Positions 10,820-21,729 of a DNA stretch of 64,000 nucleotides are shown here, in pieces. How positions within the stretch are numbered: position 1 is the first letter of the stretch; every line of letters begins with the position of its first letter. The DNA comes from Hericium rajendrae (lineage: Eukaryota > Basidiomycota > Agaricomycetes > Russulales > Hericiaceae): the NCBI GenBank assembly GCA_033439255.1, contig CM065880.1, forward strand, positions 2,914,001 to 2,978,000. The letters run 5' to 3'. The notes beneath the pieces were generated by a model. The model was not told the origin of the DNA, ran no database searches, and saw only the letters and a list, made by a program, of their open reading frames with translations. The position numbers and the translations under genes are program-made.

Positions 10820-12189
10820 ACGGCCTGAGCACAAGGACGCGGGGTTCTTCAAGACTTCCGTGAAAGTCAGTAAGGAACACGCAATTATCGGAACCCTTAC
10901 ACACGGCTCTGCCTTGACAACCCAGCGATCCGGTATCTCGAGCATGATTGTGCCTCGCCGCGCTGGTCCAGATACTGGTCCGAAACGGCGAGAAAGAAAT
11001 AAGGAAAGCTGCTGGCAGTTCTCAAAGATCGCGCGCAGATGTTGATGTAGTTCTGGAGCGTGTGTCTTCAAGGTTGCCTGGAGCCCCGAGTCAAAGTCTG
11101 TCCAGAATGCCGCGTGGAAATATCGCATATGCCTGTCCAAACGACTTCTCAGTTCGACGACGGGATGGTAACTTTCCATTTACCACACGTTGTGAAGATG
11201 CCACGAGGAACGTTGTAGATCTTCAGATTCGCGCATCATGCTCGGTACCTGCTCCGCCGCATCTCGGCATCGAGTGACCGATTCAACAATTTTCCCCTTG
11301 GATACCATCGACAGCCGCCGGATATTGCGCCCAACAGCAAGTTTATCACACGTTGACATCTGAACCTCCACGACCATGTTAACTATTTGTCTACTGCATA
11401 CTCAAGGTTGGATCAAAGGTTGTCCACCATTTTCCGACACATCGCGGCTTGTTCCAGCGTCAGATGGATGTCTATGCGAGAGATTTGTTTTGAACGCAGA
11501 AAACACATCGGATTCGGTCTGCGCGCGTGCGCCCTCGCGACGATGCTACCACAACTGAGACTTGTGAAATCCGGGGACGCTAAGAAACCAGGGATGACAT
11601 TGCTTGACGGACGGCGATGGAAGCTGACGCGCAGAGGCCTTAGAAACGAATCCAGTGGATGACTTCAACGTGTTTACCGACATCGATCCACCAGACATAT
11701 GTGTTCTTTTAATAACTGAGTTCCTCCTGGCCGGATATGGTAAATTTCGAATCCACAATCTACTTTAGAAACAACACGAGATGAGAAGGAACAATACACA
11801 TGCCAACTTGCCATTGTCGTCGGGAAGACATGGAGCTGATAGGCTGCGGAAATGTCAAATCGAGACAAGGTCCGACAGGTTCCACGTAACTTGTGGAGGC
11901 TGTAAGGCGATAGTGGAACCGGGAGATCTAAATTTGCATGACACAAAGAATGGAGCCTGTCGCGGAAGACAGTTGCCGAAAACGTTATCTTTTGACCTGA
12001 AGGCAGTCGGACGTTCATTAGAGAAGATGGTTGGAACGCGTGCCAAAGACACAGCGCAAAGCGGGAATCATCCATCAGGAGCGCTTCAGCTATGCTCGTT
12101 CTCGAGAGTCGACAGCAGTGATCAGCGTCCGTCCGATCATGTTAGTTTCAATCACTCGGCCACAGATGTATTCATGGAAAGCCTTGTTG
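10820..12189. other. No confident gene
   Basis: Frames of up to about 140 codons occur on both strands but none extends into a credible gene. One plus-strand stretch near 11870-11960 has a C-x2-C ... H-x5-C spacing (VTCGGCKAIV...) like a lone fungal zinc finger, without supporting exons. The region may contain the decayed 3' half of the neighbouring oxygenase relic. Confidence 0.25.
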
Positions 12190-12832
12190 ACGCAGATCGC
12201 AGTATCTGACGTCGGATTGGCAGAACTGAACGTCCACTCTTGATCGTGGTGTCGAAGAATCGGCGCGCCGCCTTTGTGGGAAGCGGAAAAGACGAGGATG
12301 AGAACCAAACATACTATCGCTGTCAAACGTGTCTTTGTGGGCCTTGAAGAACGACCTCTTGCTTGGATATATAAGATGAACAACAATGCGTGGAGGCAAA
12401 AAAAAAAAGAAGGCTCACTGCAGACATTCAGCTTGTATAATTCGACCCTGATCGGTCGCGTCGACGCAGTCCTCTCCAGTAGATTCGAACAAATAGCGTC
12501 CGTGAGGGAGGCACACTCCGGAACAGTGGAGATAAAGAAGTGCGAGATGTCCATGTTGCCTGCCTTGTGGTATATCTCGTCTAGGACATCCTATGTTGTT
12601 CAAACCGAACGTGGCATAGTCACATGCGTCGGACAGACGCTATAGGATGGCACGCGCGACGTCGATGCGCCTGACGTATTGCAACAGTTGGTCAATATGG
12701 TATTCAGAACTAAGATGGGAAAACGAACCATTGCTCATCTATACCATAGCATATTAAAGCGATCCGCAACAGAGGGAGTGCCGCTTTCATACGGTGGCTT
12801 GCATGTCGACGATGGCATCGCGAAGAGGTCCT
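12190..12832 (-). pseudogene. 2OG-Fe(II) oxygenase relic, paralogue of 43.2-44.6 kb
   Basis: Minus-strand translation aligns piecewise with the intact oxygenase: the start region (FAMPSSTCKPPYESGT against RDAIIDQPPYASGT), the segment ending in DETYRKAGKMD, then RTASTRPIRVELYKLNVC, and finally HKGGAPILRHHDQEWTF. These pieces lie in different frames. The sequence corresponding to the catalytic HxD is degraded, and similarity fades after about 12190. It is the third copy of this family in the window and clearly the oldest. Its 5' end abuts the broken deaminase gene through a GC-rich junction at about 12833-12876. Confidence 0.7.
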
Positions 12833-12883
12833 CAAGCATGCGGCCGCTCGCCGGTCCGCTCGGCCCGCAGGACTTCATTCCAT
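12826..12883. repeat. GC-rich junction motif shared with the inverted-repeat boundary
   Basis: On the minus strand this reads AAGTCCTGCGGGCCGAGCGG, then ACCGG...CGGCCGC and CTTGAGGACCTCTTC. Nearly the same string stands at about 21733-21785 at the outer edge of the right inverted-repeat arm, and a looser form at 1535-1565 at the left arm edge. It lies exactly where the deaminase and oxygenase fragments meet. It could be the remnant of a short repeat element used in rearrangement. Confidence 0.45.
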
Positions 12884-13678
12884 GACGACGACGACGACCT
12901 CGCGCGCGTCGAGCACGGTGCCGACGCCGACGGTGAGCGCCATGCGCGGGACGGCGGCGACGTCGTTGTTGAAGAAGCGCGCGTTGGCGAGGATGGTGTC
13001 GTACGCGAGCGTCTTGATGCGTGTGCACGACACGAGCGAGCTGCCGGGCTCGTTGAACGCGATGTGCCCGTCCTCGCCGATGCCGCCGAGGAAGAGCTCG
13101 ATGCCACCAAGCCCTTTGATCTTTGCTTCGTATTTCTTGCGCTCGCCGATGAGGTTGTGCACGTCGCCGTCGAGGATATTCACGTTGTTGGGGTTGATGC
13201 CGACTGGTGCATGAAGGTGTGGTAGGATTCTGGGTGGTCTTTCGGCAGACCGACGTACTCATCCATGTTGAATGTCACGACATTCTTGAATCTGGGAAAG
13301 GAGTCAGTGCACGAGCACAGACACAGGTTCCGTGGACATACGAGAGCTTGCCCTCCTTGACAAGCTTGATCAGGGCCTTGTACGTCGGAATAGGCGGTGA
13401 ACCGGTGGGAAGGCCCAAAATGAAAGGTTTCTCTGGCGGAGGGTGGAAGGTGTTGATGCTGCGCGCCCCGTATCAGCATCGTCCAGACGAGATTCCGCGC
13501 AGCCGCAGCGCAGACTTACCGTTTGGCAATGTAGTTTGCAATATAGTCGCCCACGGCGGTCTTATCGTCACGAACAATAAGACCTAAGAACATGGAAAGG
13601 AATCAATCCACATCAGTCCCCAGATCGACCAAGTTAGTTCCCGTAAAGTCAGTACCATAGTACCTTGCACTCACGCAT
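12875..13678 (-). pseudogene. Glucosamine-6-phosphate deaminase, truncated
   Basis: Family motifs are clear: [68 protein letters not shown] and PRMALTVGVGTVLDAREVVV. The enzyme converts glucosamine-6-phosphate to fructose-6-phosphate and ammonia in amino-sugar catabolism. The first exon is only 4 nt (ATGC, 13678-13675), followed by an intron to 13584 and MRLIVRDDKTAV. Two defects are visible. After TFMHQ the expected short segment before [10 protein letters not shown] is missing and the frame changes. The protein also stops right after VVVVVME, lacking roughly the last 70 residues of the family. Downstream sequence belongs to the oxygenase relic. Function is therefore very unlikely. Confidence 0.85.
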
Positions 13679-14037
13679 CGAGTCTCAGCTGCTCGAGCTC
13701 AAGGACAACGGGGGCCAAAAAGACGACTAAAAAGACGATGCCTACGTGGCTGTTAGTAGAAGAAGACAGGGGTGAGAGCGATGCGTTTTGACTGTGTCCA
13801 TATGCTCTGCGAGCGATGCATATGGCTGCCGGAGAGAACAACCCGAGACTGCTTTGTGCCTGGCCCCGATTATCTTATCTGCCCCGCACGCGCTCGAGCC
13901 GGCGGCTTCTGAACCTATTTACGCAAGATATTTTATATTGGAAAACGTTCGAGGGCCGCAATGAAGAGAGCGTGTCGGTAACAAAAGTACAACAATAATT
14001 ACAATACATATCTACAGACTGCCGTCGTGCTTTTCGC
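13679..14037. other. Gap between deaminase relic and oxidase gene
   Basis: This 359 bp stretch holds the former promoter of the deaminase and the 3' untranslated part of the minus-strand oxidase gene. No gene seen. Confidence 0.4.
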
Positions 14038-15570
14038 TCAAAGAAGGCCTAGATCTACCTTGATCATGAAGTCCCCTTTCTTGTACCAGATCTCGTTGAG
14101 GTCCTTGTACCCGCTCAAGCCTAGCGAGATCTCGGTATCGGCGAGAAGCCCGCGCAGGACCTCCTCAACGCCCGTCTCGCCGTTGATCGCAAGACCGTAC
14201 AAGTATGGCCGGGCGACTGAAGCAGATGTATCAGCGCAAGCCGAGAAGAGACGGGGAGACACGCACCGAGGACAGCCTGCGCGCCGAGCGCGATGGCTTT
14301 CAGCACGTCGCTGCCCGTGCGGATCCCCGAGTCGAAGAGGACGGTGAACTTCCCGGCCCGCTGCGCGTCCTGCACGCGCTGGTCGGCGGTGATGTTCTCG
14401 AGCGCGGTGATAGACGGCAGCGCGCCGTCGACCTGCCGCCCGCCATGATTCGAGACGATAATGCCGCTGATGCCCACATCGATCGCCTTGATCGCGTCGT
14501 CGACGTGCTGGATGCCCTTGAGGATGATCGGTCCGTCCCAGTTGTCCTGCAGCAGCTTGAGCTGGTCCCAGGTCTTGAACTCACCCGAGTTCGTCTCCTG
14601 CAGGAGGAGCTTGCCGAGCGTCTGTGCCTCGGCGGCCTCCTTGTCGCCGCGCTCGATGCGGCTCTGGAGCACGCTCGGGTAGAAGGGGAAGGCGGGGTGG
14701 TCGTGGCGCGGCTCGAGGCCGGCGCGGGCCATGAAGACGGGGTCGGACGTGCCGACCTGGCTGCCGACGCCGTACAGGAAGGGGATGTAGCCGGCCTCGA
14801 TGTCGTGCGGGCGCCAGCCGAGAAGCGTGGCATCGAGGGTGACGACGAGCGCGGTGAAGCCGGCGGCCTTGGCGCGGCGTAGAAGCGAGAGCGTGACCTC
14901 GTCCGTGCGCGGCCTGCCGACGCGATGAACACACTGCTACGAAAAAGGGAATGGACGCACCAGTAAAGCTGGAACCACCGCTGCGAGTCGCCGTTCGCCT
15001 CGCCGACGTCCTCGATCGAGCGCGAGCTCGCGGTGCTCATGATGAGCGGCACGCCGGTCTTCGCTGCCGCACGCGCAGTCGCGAGCTCACCGTCGGCGTG
15101 CAAGACGCCCTGCACGCCGACGGGCGCGATGAACAGCGGGCAGGGATACTTGACGCCGAACAACGTCGTCTACGGCGCAGTCAGCAGGGCGACGGCGGGG
15201 GCGGGCGGGCCGCAGTGGGCTCACCTCGAGGGACCGGGCCGACGCGTCCCGGAGCATGCGGGGCACGATGCGCCATTGTTGCAGCGCACGGACGTTCGCC
15301 CGCGCCGTGTCGCACGACCCCGCGCTCCCAAATGTGTACATGTACGCATCTGGGTGTGGAAATAAGTGCGGCGGGGCGGGGACAGCGAGCGGACGCACCA
15401 TGGTACTCCTTGGTCTTTTCGCGCGCCTCCGCCTCAAGCCGCGAAAAGTCGAAGCTCTTGATGCTTGGCGGGATCCTGGTGCTGTACAGCTGGACCATGT
15501 AAGCGGACCATCGGTTCGTGTTCGTGTCGGTCTGCTGGGCGGCTTGGGCAGCCTCTGCGGACAGGGCCAT
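14038..15570 (-). CDS. FMN-dependent 2-hydroxy-acid oxidase, lactate 2-monooxygenase-like
   Basis: Five exons (15570-about 15399, 15349-15225, 15169-14961, 14913-14267, 14216-14038) give a TIM-barrel flavoprotein of about 440 residues. Hallmarks are FGVKYPCPLFIAPVGVQG, LIMSTASSRSIEDV, RWFQLYWPR, the lysine in IILKGIQHVDDA, the catalytic His/Arg signature SNHGGRQVDGALPS and the FMN phosphate-binding FDSGIRTGSDVLKA. Family members oxidise L-lactate or related 2-hydroxy acids with FMN. The DAYMYTFGSAGS opening and FGVKYP spacing are closer to lactate monooxygenases than to cytochrome b2. There is no signal peptide and no cytochrome domain, so a cytosolic or peroxisomal site is likely; the C-terminus DLGLL is not a PTS1. 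The start at 15570 follows a TATA box by 81 bp. Confidence 0.85.
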
Positions 15571-15650
15571 GGTGATCTGTGGAGGTGGCTGAAAGGGAGT
15601 GTTGTGATAGAGATGGCAGCGTTGATGATCTCGCACGGACAGAAGGCCGA

Positions 15651-15657
15651 TATATAT
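15651..15657 (-). promoter_or_regulatory. TATA box of the 2-hydroxy-acid oxidase gene
   Basis: An ATATATA run lies about 80 bp upstream of the ATG at 15570, a usual fungal spacing. Confidence 0.5.
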
Positions 15658-16089
15658 GCGGCATTCCTAACAGGATGAATTACATGGAAGTAGAGTCTAG
15701 ACAGATGGTGAACACAAATCATTCCCAAGATTAATATTGGGTCCGATACGGGGAGACAGGCCGGTGATCCTACGCAGTGGGAATTCAGCGAAGTACTGGG
15801 CGATAACTCGCAACGCTGGGGTCATCTGAGTGCCGGCATTCGAGATCATGAGGGGAAAGAAGGAGTTCTCTGAAATACTTACGCCGTGTTTAAAGCTGGC
15901 TTTACACCAGGCTAATCGACGACCTCATGTTTGCAAGTCTCGTTTGCCCAACCACGAGCTCGAGTTCGGTCGCAAGCGCTATTGCTGCCTCGTTCTCTAT
16001 GTTCTCATAGCTTGCGGAATCGAATTCGATGGAGACGAAGGTGAGCGATGGTTGAGAAGTTCTACGGAGATTCGAGGGTTACTTATGCG

Positions 16090-17167
16090 ATCGGGACAGT
16101 CTTTGACTTTCCGCCCCCAAGCCCAAATACTAAATAAGGCAACTTCGGAATCTGCCGTCCGGTGCGGCCGCCCACCGGCCGCGAGTCGGCCGCGGCGGCT
16201 TAAAGATACTTCTAAGTAAATAATAAGTAAACCCATTTGAAGCTCCGACAGACCACAAACCAAGAAATCAACGTCGGTGCTGCTCGTTCCGCCCGCCCAC
16301 GCTCGTTGCAGCGTTGCAGTTCGCTCCCTCACCGCTGACGCTACTTCACGACGGGTTTCCTTGATGTTCAGTGTCTGCTATCAAGCTCGCATCAAACTTG
16401 GTTGCCGGTAAGTGCAGATTCCGGTGCGTGTGGGATCAAACAGGTCTTTCCACCAACAGATGCCGCGCTTGATGCCATCACACGGGCAGCGGACCTGCGC
16501 TGCGCTTGTATGGCCGCATAAGGCATCTGTGCTCATGCTGGAAGGATGCCCGCGCAGCAGACATGCAGCGGCGGCACAGTGGACATGGATGCAGAGCACG
16601 CTGCTGCATGCAGTGTACGTGCCCACCACCCGCCGCCACTGACAGGTATCGCGCAACGTCCCACTTGGAACGCCGTGCGCCGATCGGCCCTTGTACTCGT
16701 GTGCAGGCACGGGCGGTTGGATCCGTGGCGCGGGACTCGCAGCGATGTTCTCGCTTGCAGGTAGCCGTGGGCGGGTGGGTAAGTGATAGACGGGCGGGCA
16801 AGCATGTTGGCGGGCAAGCAAGCGGGCGGGCAAGCAGGCGGGCGAGGTTACAAAATATGGCGGGCGAACGAGCCAGTGTGGATGATTTGTACATTGTGTG
16901 CTCCCTCCGCCTTCGTCGTAGCCAATAAATATGCTTTCCTGCTTTTTTAGTGCCTTGCAGCTCTGGCCATTTGAAGGTATATTTCATTGTGACCCTAAGA
17001 CAGGGCTATCAACATATAATACGTATTTTCGGGCCCCCTTAGCCTCGCCGGCCTCGAGCTTCGGGGACCGGACGGGGCGCGCCACAAATTGCCTTTTTGA
17101 GGTTATGGCTTGGGGGCGGAAAGAGGCCAACTGATCGGGACCGTCGGATATTCAAGATTCAGTTTGT
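16090..17167. mobile_element. Possible TIR-bounded DNA element (MITE-like)
   Basis: The ends are imperfect inverted repeats of about 100 bp. TTTCCGCCCCCAAGCC at about 16110, then AAGGCAA..TT and CCGTCCGGT, recur in order on the reverse strand between 17150 and 17050. Direct near-identical 13-mers, GATCGGGACAGTC and GATCGGGACCGTC, lie just outside the inverted parts and could be an old target duplication. The interior of about 850 bp has no transposase. Superfamily unknown. Confidence 0.4.
16770..16860. repeat. GCGGGCAAGCA minisatellite
   Basis: Several degenerate copies of GGCGGGCAAGC follow one another, giving a strongly G-skewed plus strand inside the possible TIR element. Confidence 0.6.
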
Positions 17168-18654
17168 GTACTCGAATAGCGCCGGGCCTGGCGGCATCCC
17201 GGCGCATCACCTCGCTCGAGTTTCATCTGAAGTAGTTTTCTGCAAGTACATTTTTTTAGTCATACATACATAGCCTAATCAGTGTGGTAGAACACATTGT
17301 CTAAGTATGGACAAGAGTTGAAGTTGAAGTACGCGGGCAAAAGCAAAAAGAAAATGAATAAGGGAAGATCATGTCTGTAAGGCAAAAAGACGTGGGTAGA
17401 AGGAAATTAAGGGTAATTAAGAGCTAAGCCAGGAATCAGGCAAGCATCAACAATGATATTTCGTAAATATGATAGAGAGAGGAGTGACGAGTCTTGAGAC
17501 CGAGAAGATGAAGATGCGCGCCGCGGCAGACCTTACCACGAAGAATATGAGTAATACAACTTGACTCATTGTTTACAAGAGACGTGGTCCATGACCAGGT
17601 GGACGTCCTCGCAAAGAATGTCAGAATTGAAGGGTCGGAATATACCTCGCTGTCGCTCGGTGATCGACTCTTGGACTTCTGTGTCTAACCGCACTGATGT
17701 TAAGTTCTTCTTGAAGACGACAAGCGAAGCCTATGTTCGTAGTTCAAAGTTCTTCTCACGAGGGCTGGAGCAGCTGATACTCTACGCCCTGCCAGACTAC
17801 AAGGACGGCGCCGTCGCGGAGGGCGTATGCAGGACATACCTCACCATTGCCCGTGCAACGTCTATATTTCGTCTGTAGCATCTCAACCCGAGATTGGGCG
17901 CAAGTCCAGACGTTTGTATCAGCGCTCTCAGCTAGGCAAGCTACAGCGATGAGTCCGTTCCAAGGCAAGGCAGGACACGTTTGAACGCTGGATTCCAATC
18001 GTTCTACGCCGCTGTGTATCGCTGCACGTGAGAATATTGAGCGCCAGACATACAGTCAATATCTAATTACTGTTCATGGACAGCTCTCGCATGTACTTCC
18101 TCCTGTCGTCTCCCAAATCTGACCGATTTTCCTAGCATTGTCGTTATCGATGTCGACCGACCAATGACAAGCATTCTCAATCGCCCACTTATTGTTGTGC
18201 ATTCCCACTCTTCTAAGCGCCCTTGTATTGTGTTGACCACTGCTCCAGTGTGACGACGGATAGTGCCAGCTCTTCGATGTCCGAAGATACCACGATTCCT
18301 GGCGTCATTCCACCAATATACGACAACCCGACTTGTTCACATCCCACAATAAGTAGTCGGACACACAGCGGACGCAGTTCGCACACCATGCTATGTGAAA
18401 ACACAGGTTTTCGTTCGCAACTGTATCACAATAACGGTAATCTTCGATGGATGATACCTCAAATGGGATGCTAATGCTGTTGTATGCTCTTCGTTTTGTA
18501 GAACAATCCATCAGGAGCAACGTACCCGTCGTCTTGTCATTGCAGGATACAATGACCACAATTGTGAGTCCCTCTCCGTCTCCGTCTGCTCATTGCATGG
18601 CACTCAATGCGACTTGGTATTGTATGCGCAGGACGCTAGCGACAGAATGCTAGG

Positions 18655-18661
18655 TATTAAA
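18655..18661 (+). promoter_or_regulatory. TATTAAA promoter motif of B2
   Basis: It lies 187 bp upstream of the B2 ATG and is the exact counterpart of the motif at 5943-5949 upstream of B1. Confidence 0.45.
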
Positions 18662-18841
18662 CGAGCAGATCCAAGCCTGAGGCTCCATTCCACCAGCATC
18701 TCGTCTCTGGTCTATTCTACCACGTATCTCTGGCGCCGGACGCCTCTATTCTACCATTACACTACTGATACTCTAATTCTTCTATCTTACGACTGCAACG
18801 ATCTAGACGATCAGAAACGCCTCCTCGGCCAAAAGCTCAGC

Positions 18842-20183
18842 ATGACATCGCGACGTACTCCACAACAGCCCACACACAGGCATACTTCACATAATCAAAG
18901 TACCAATGCCCATGCCTCGTAAGTCCATATAATACTGCTGTTGAGGTGCCTGCTCATTTGTGTCTGATTGACATAGTTCATCCCACTCGACGGACATCCC
19001 GAACAGGTCGACCTCAAGGACGCCTCGAGCGTCATCGCCATATAATCCAGTGGAGGACCCACATGCATTCGACACAGTGGGCAGTACAAATTGGCGTCTA
19101 CCGGCACCTCAACCCTATGCACCATTCTTCATGCCTGCGACAAGTTCCAACAATCCCTCCAACATGTTTGTAGACAATGGCCGGTACCCGTCAGCACAAG
19201 GGACTTCTTCCGGAAGGATGCCCGAAATCAGCGCGCCCGCTCCTCAATCTCTCGCACATGCACCTCGCTGGCCAGCTGTTTCGAGTTCGTCTTCGTCGTG
19301 GAATCTTCCGCTGCCAGGCCCATCTCCCCAACAACTGCCACTGCCATCGCGGCATGCGACACTTCGCCCCCACGCTCCACCACCTCCACCGTGCCCCCTC
19401 TCCCCTACCCTCAACACTCGCATGCGGGATTATCAGGGCCGAGCTCTCTGCAGTCTGCTGGTCCATCGACGAGTAACCTGCGTGCAAAAGAGACTTTCAA
19501 GCCTCGAAAGTCTACAAAGGACTCGAAGAAGGGCCCAGCTGCTGGGTACATGCATAAGTTCAAGCTCAACCCCATCCCCCGCATCATGGGTAGTTTGAAG
19601 ACCAAGTCGGGCAGCGTAGTAACATCTTCGCAGCCTCCGGTTGTCGTTCAAGATCCTCGGCACGGTGGGTATAGAGACACGGATAACATCCAGAACGATA
19701 ATGACGACGACAACGGCGGCGGCCTGTATGATGTCGACAATACGGTGAACATCGGACTGTCAGCAAAGGAAATGAAGCAAGCCAAGGATACCGAGAGGTC
19801 GTCGAGGCACCGAGCTCAGATCAAAGGCCTTAAAGACCGGCTTGACCAACTTCTGTGGCCTGAGAATGCCCTATCTAAGAACGAGCCGTCGCATACAAAT
19901 GCGCAATGTTTGGAAAGAGGTGCGTTGGGTATAATTTCAAACTTGTTGATCACAGTTTGACAATTTCTATGCAGCCATAGAATGGGTCGGAGACTCCGTA
20001 CGCAATGCTGTCTGGCAAGAGAAGGAAGCCGTACTGGAAGGAGAAATCAGGTACTTTCAGGAATTAGCCAGAAACGCTGAAAGACGGGCAGAAATTTCAG
20101 AAGCTCAGTCAGCGGCACGACAGTATCAGATCGAGCAGTTGCAGCAGATGGTGACTTTGCTGCAACAGCATCACGCGCGGTAG
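18842..20183 (+). pseudogene. B2: bHLH-like coiled-coil protein gene with a 1-nt frame offset
   Basis: Exons are 18842-18918, 18977-19919 and 19975-20183, with splice sites and first- and last-exon lengths (77 and 209 nt) identical to B1. Spliced helix 2 reads HTNAQCLERAIEWVGDSV after a basic segment RSSRHRAQIKGLKDRL and LLWP; the last exon is coiled coil. Within the middle exon, in the proline run near 19385-19400 (CCACCTCCACCGTG against B1's CCACCTCCCGCCGTA), one base is missing relative to B1. The N-terminal and bHLH halves are therefore in different frames. Either B2 is inactivated, an extra intron is removed there, translation starts downstream of the shift, or the assembly has an error in the C-rich run. 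Converges on A2 with stops 136 bp apart. Confidence 0.7.
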
Positions 20184-20319
20184 AACAATCTCGGTGCTTC
20201 GCTTCGAAGGAAGAACTTCACGGTCTCAGAGAAGCGAACACACTGGGAAAGCATTGGGCACTGTAAGTAGTTTATCAACACAAGTTCCCATATAATCCTA
20301 TTGTGCTAGTGTATAGCTC

Positions 20320-21039
20320 TTATTGCCTACGCATTTCGTCGAGCCTGCTCCGGGTTATATAGAGGTCCTTGAGTTGCTTCTCGCAGATTTGTGTAAATTC
20401 TTCGTCTGGCGACATGCGAAGCAGTTCAAGAAGGATTCTCTCTAGATCCGTATCTGCCTTTGCATCGCGTTGGTCGACTCGCTGCCAAATTTGAGAGGTC
20501 CTCGCATTGGTCGCATGGATGTCAGCGCACTCCCTCTCCAAGCCGTTCATTCTGCCCACCATTATTTCTTCGTTATTCTTCTGCTTTTCGAATGCGCTGA
20601 CCCCTGGGAAAAACATGAGGCCATATAAAGATTCATGATACAAGAATAACGACGTACATGCACCCAAAAAACGGACAGTCTCTCGTTGAGTTTCGGCGCG
20701 CATCTCGCGAGGAAATGGCCTCCAGAAATACTGTGAGGCCAAGAACTCCGCATCGTCGCCCATGATGCGCTTGCGTCCAGCCGCGACGGCGGCCTGGTGA
20801 TGGTCTCTCCCGAGAATGGTGGAAGAACGATTGTCTCTCCTGCTTGGACGATGCGCATGCTCGGCTTTGGACGACTTGAACATCGCTTTCGGAGGCTGCG
20901 GCGCTGGCGCCGGTGATAATAATGAAGGCGCTCGCATGTTATGGCCAGCGCCAGGCTGGTGAATCTGAAGGGAGGACATGCCGGAGTACAGCGTCCGGGG
21001 TAGCCCGGGGCTAGGCGGGGCAGGCGGTTGATGAGGCAT
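20320..21039 (-). CDS. A2: proline-rich protein with helical/coiled-coil tail, A family
   Basis: Exons 21039-20658 and 20603-20320 give 221 residues, the same exon lengths (382 and 284 nt) and phase-1 junction as A1. It carries LYSGMSSLQI, GRKRIMGDDAEF, the turn WRPFPREMR and the tail motif LLRMSPDEEF. The first exon is nearly identical to A1 while the second has diverged strongly, which suggests relaxed or diversifying selection on the coiled coil. The untranslated leader contains an intron ending just before the ATG region, and TATAAA lies at 21185-21190. It looks intact. Function unknown. Confidence 0.8.
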   Translation of the reverse strand: MPHQPPAPPSPGLPRTLYSGMSSLQIHQPGAGHNMRAPSLLSPAPAPQPPKAMFKSSKAEHAHRPSRRDNRSSTILGRDHHQAAVAAGRKRIMGDDAEFLASQYFWRPFPREMRAETQRETVRFLGACTSLFLYHESLYGLMFFPGVSAFEKQKNNEEIMVGRMNGLERECADIHATNARTSQIWQRVDQRDAKADTDLERILLELLRMSPDEEFTQICEKQLKDLYITRSRLDEMRRQ

Positions 21040-21273
21040 GACGGAAATGAATGTAGGTGCAGGGACGATGTGAATCCTAGAAATAAGATATCAGTTAAGG
21101 GACGCGTGAGATCGATCAAAGCGAACCTACCTTGCTCTCCAGGAGCTTAAAGCGCGTGGTTTCAATCAAAGCGCGAGCTGACGCTTTATACGGGTCGCGA
21201 ACATCGCCGTGCAGTAAGTAGTAGAAGGGACTTGCCTTTCAGAGACATCCCTTTCAAAAAGGCCACAAAGTCG

Positions 21274-21729
21274 CTATATGAAGATGAAGAGCATTGGATC
21301 ACTGTTGCCTCCATGCACGAGCGTTGAACTTACTTGAAAGGGTACAAAGTGGGTACGCACGCTCTCAGATAGGCTTCCCGATTCGGGGACAAAGCATCGA
21401 AACGTGGCCGGACACTGCTCTGCAGCATTGGACGCGATCTCTTTGCTTTCTACAATCATATACCTGTGTTCAGTATCGCGAAAGCTGGCGGTTTCAACCT
21501 TCGTGCGCGACCGTCGATCGTACTGAAAACTCGAGTGGGGGTTTAGAAAATATTGTGAAATAGTACTTACTTGCTTCGATTGCAAGTTGCGAAGCCCAAG
21601 ATCATCATAGCAACAGGAATTGAATGGGGCATCGAAGCTGATATCGATGTCACATTTTACATGAAGGGAACAAGGTGCTGAAAAATCCGGAGCTCCAACC
21701 GACAGCCTGAGGCTTGAGCGACAAATCAA
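21274..21729 (-). other. Possible C-like gene upstream of A2
   Basis: A 151-codon frame on the A2 strand contains CDIDISFDAPFNSCCYDDL followed by a GTAAGT donor (21570), then further candidate exons YDRRSRTKVETASF and QCPATFRCFVPESGSLSE. Arm 1 matches it with changes. Upstream of A4 a related exon series ends in AVTQLAIDLPE before GTAAGT. Read-through of the introns is open here by chance or because they are short. No known family. Confidence 0.3.

Larger units (their letters stand above)
15660..17749. other. Gene-poor spacer
   Basis: No confident gene. It contains the possible TIR element at 16090-17167 and a G-rich minisatellite at about 16770-16860. Frames of up to 169 codons at 16.4-17.0 kb are low-complexity and occur on both strands. 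The AT-richer part from 17170 to 17749 shows nothing recognisable. Confidence 0.35.

Noticed and set aside
11781-12209. Possible zinc-finger protein (C-x2-C ... H-x5-C)
   Set aside because: Single weak motif, overlaps the oxygenase relic on the other strand, and no flanking exons continue it.
16381-16987. Frames of up to 169 codons on both strands
   Set aside because: Low-complexity, repeat-driven, and inside the possible TIR element; no transposase motif.
18223-18474. Short frames conserved in both arms upstream of B1 and B2
   Set aside because: Frames are interrupted differently in each arm; more likely conserved promoter flank or decayed sequence than a gene.
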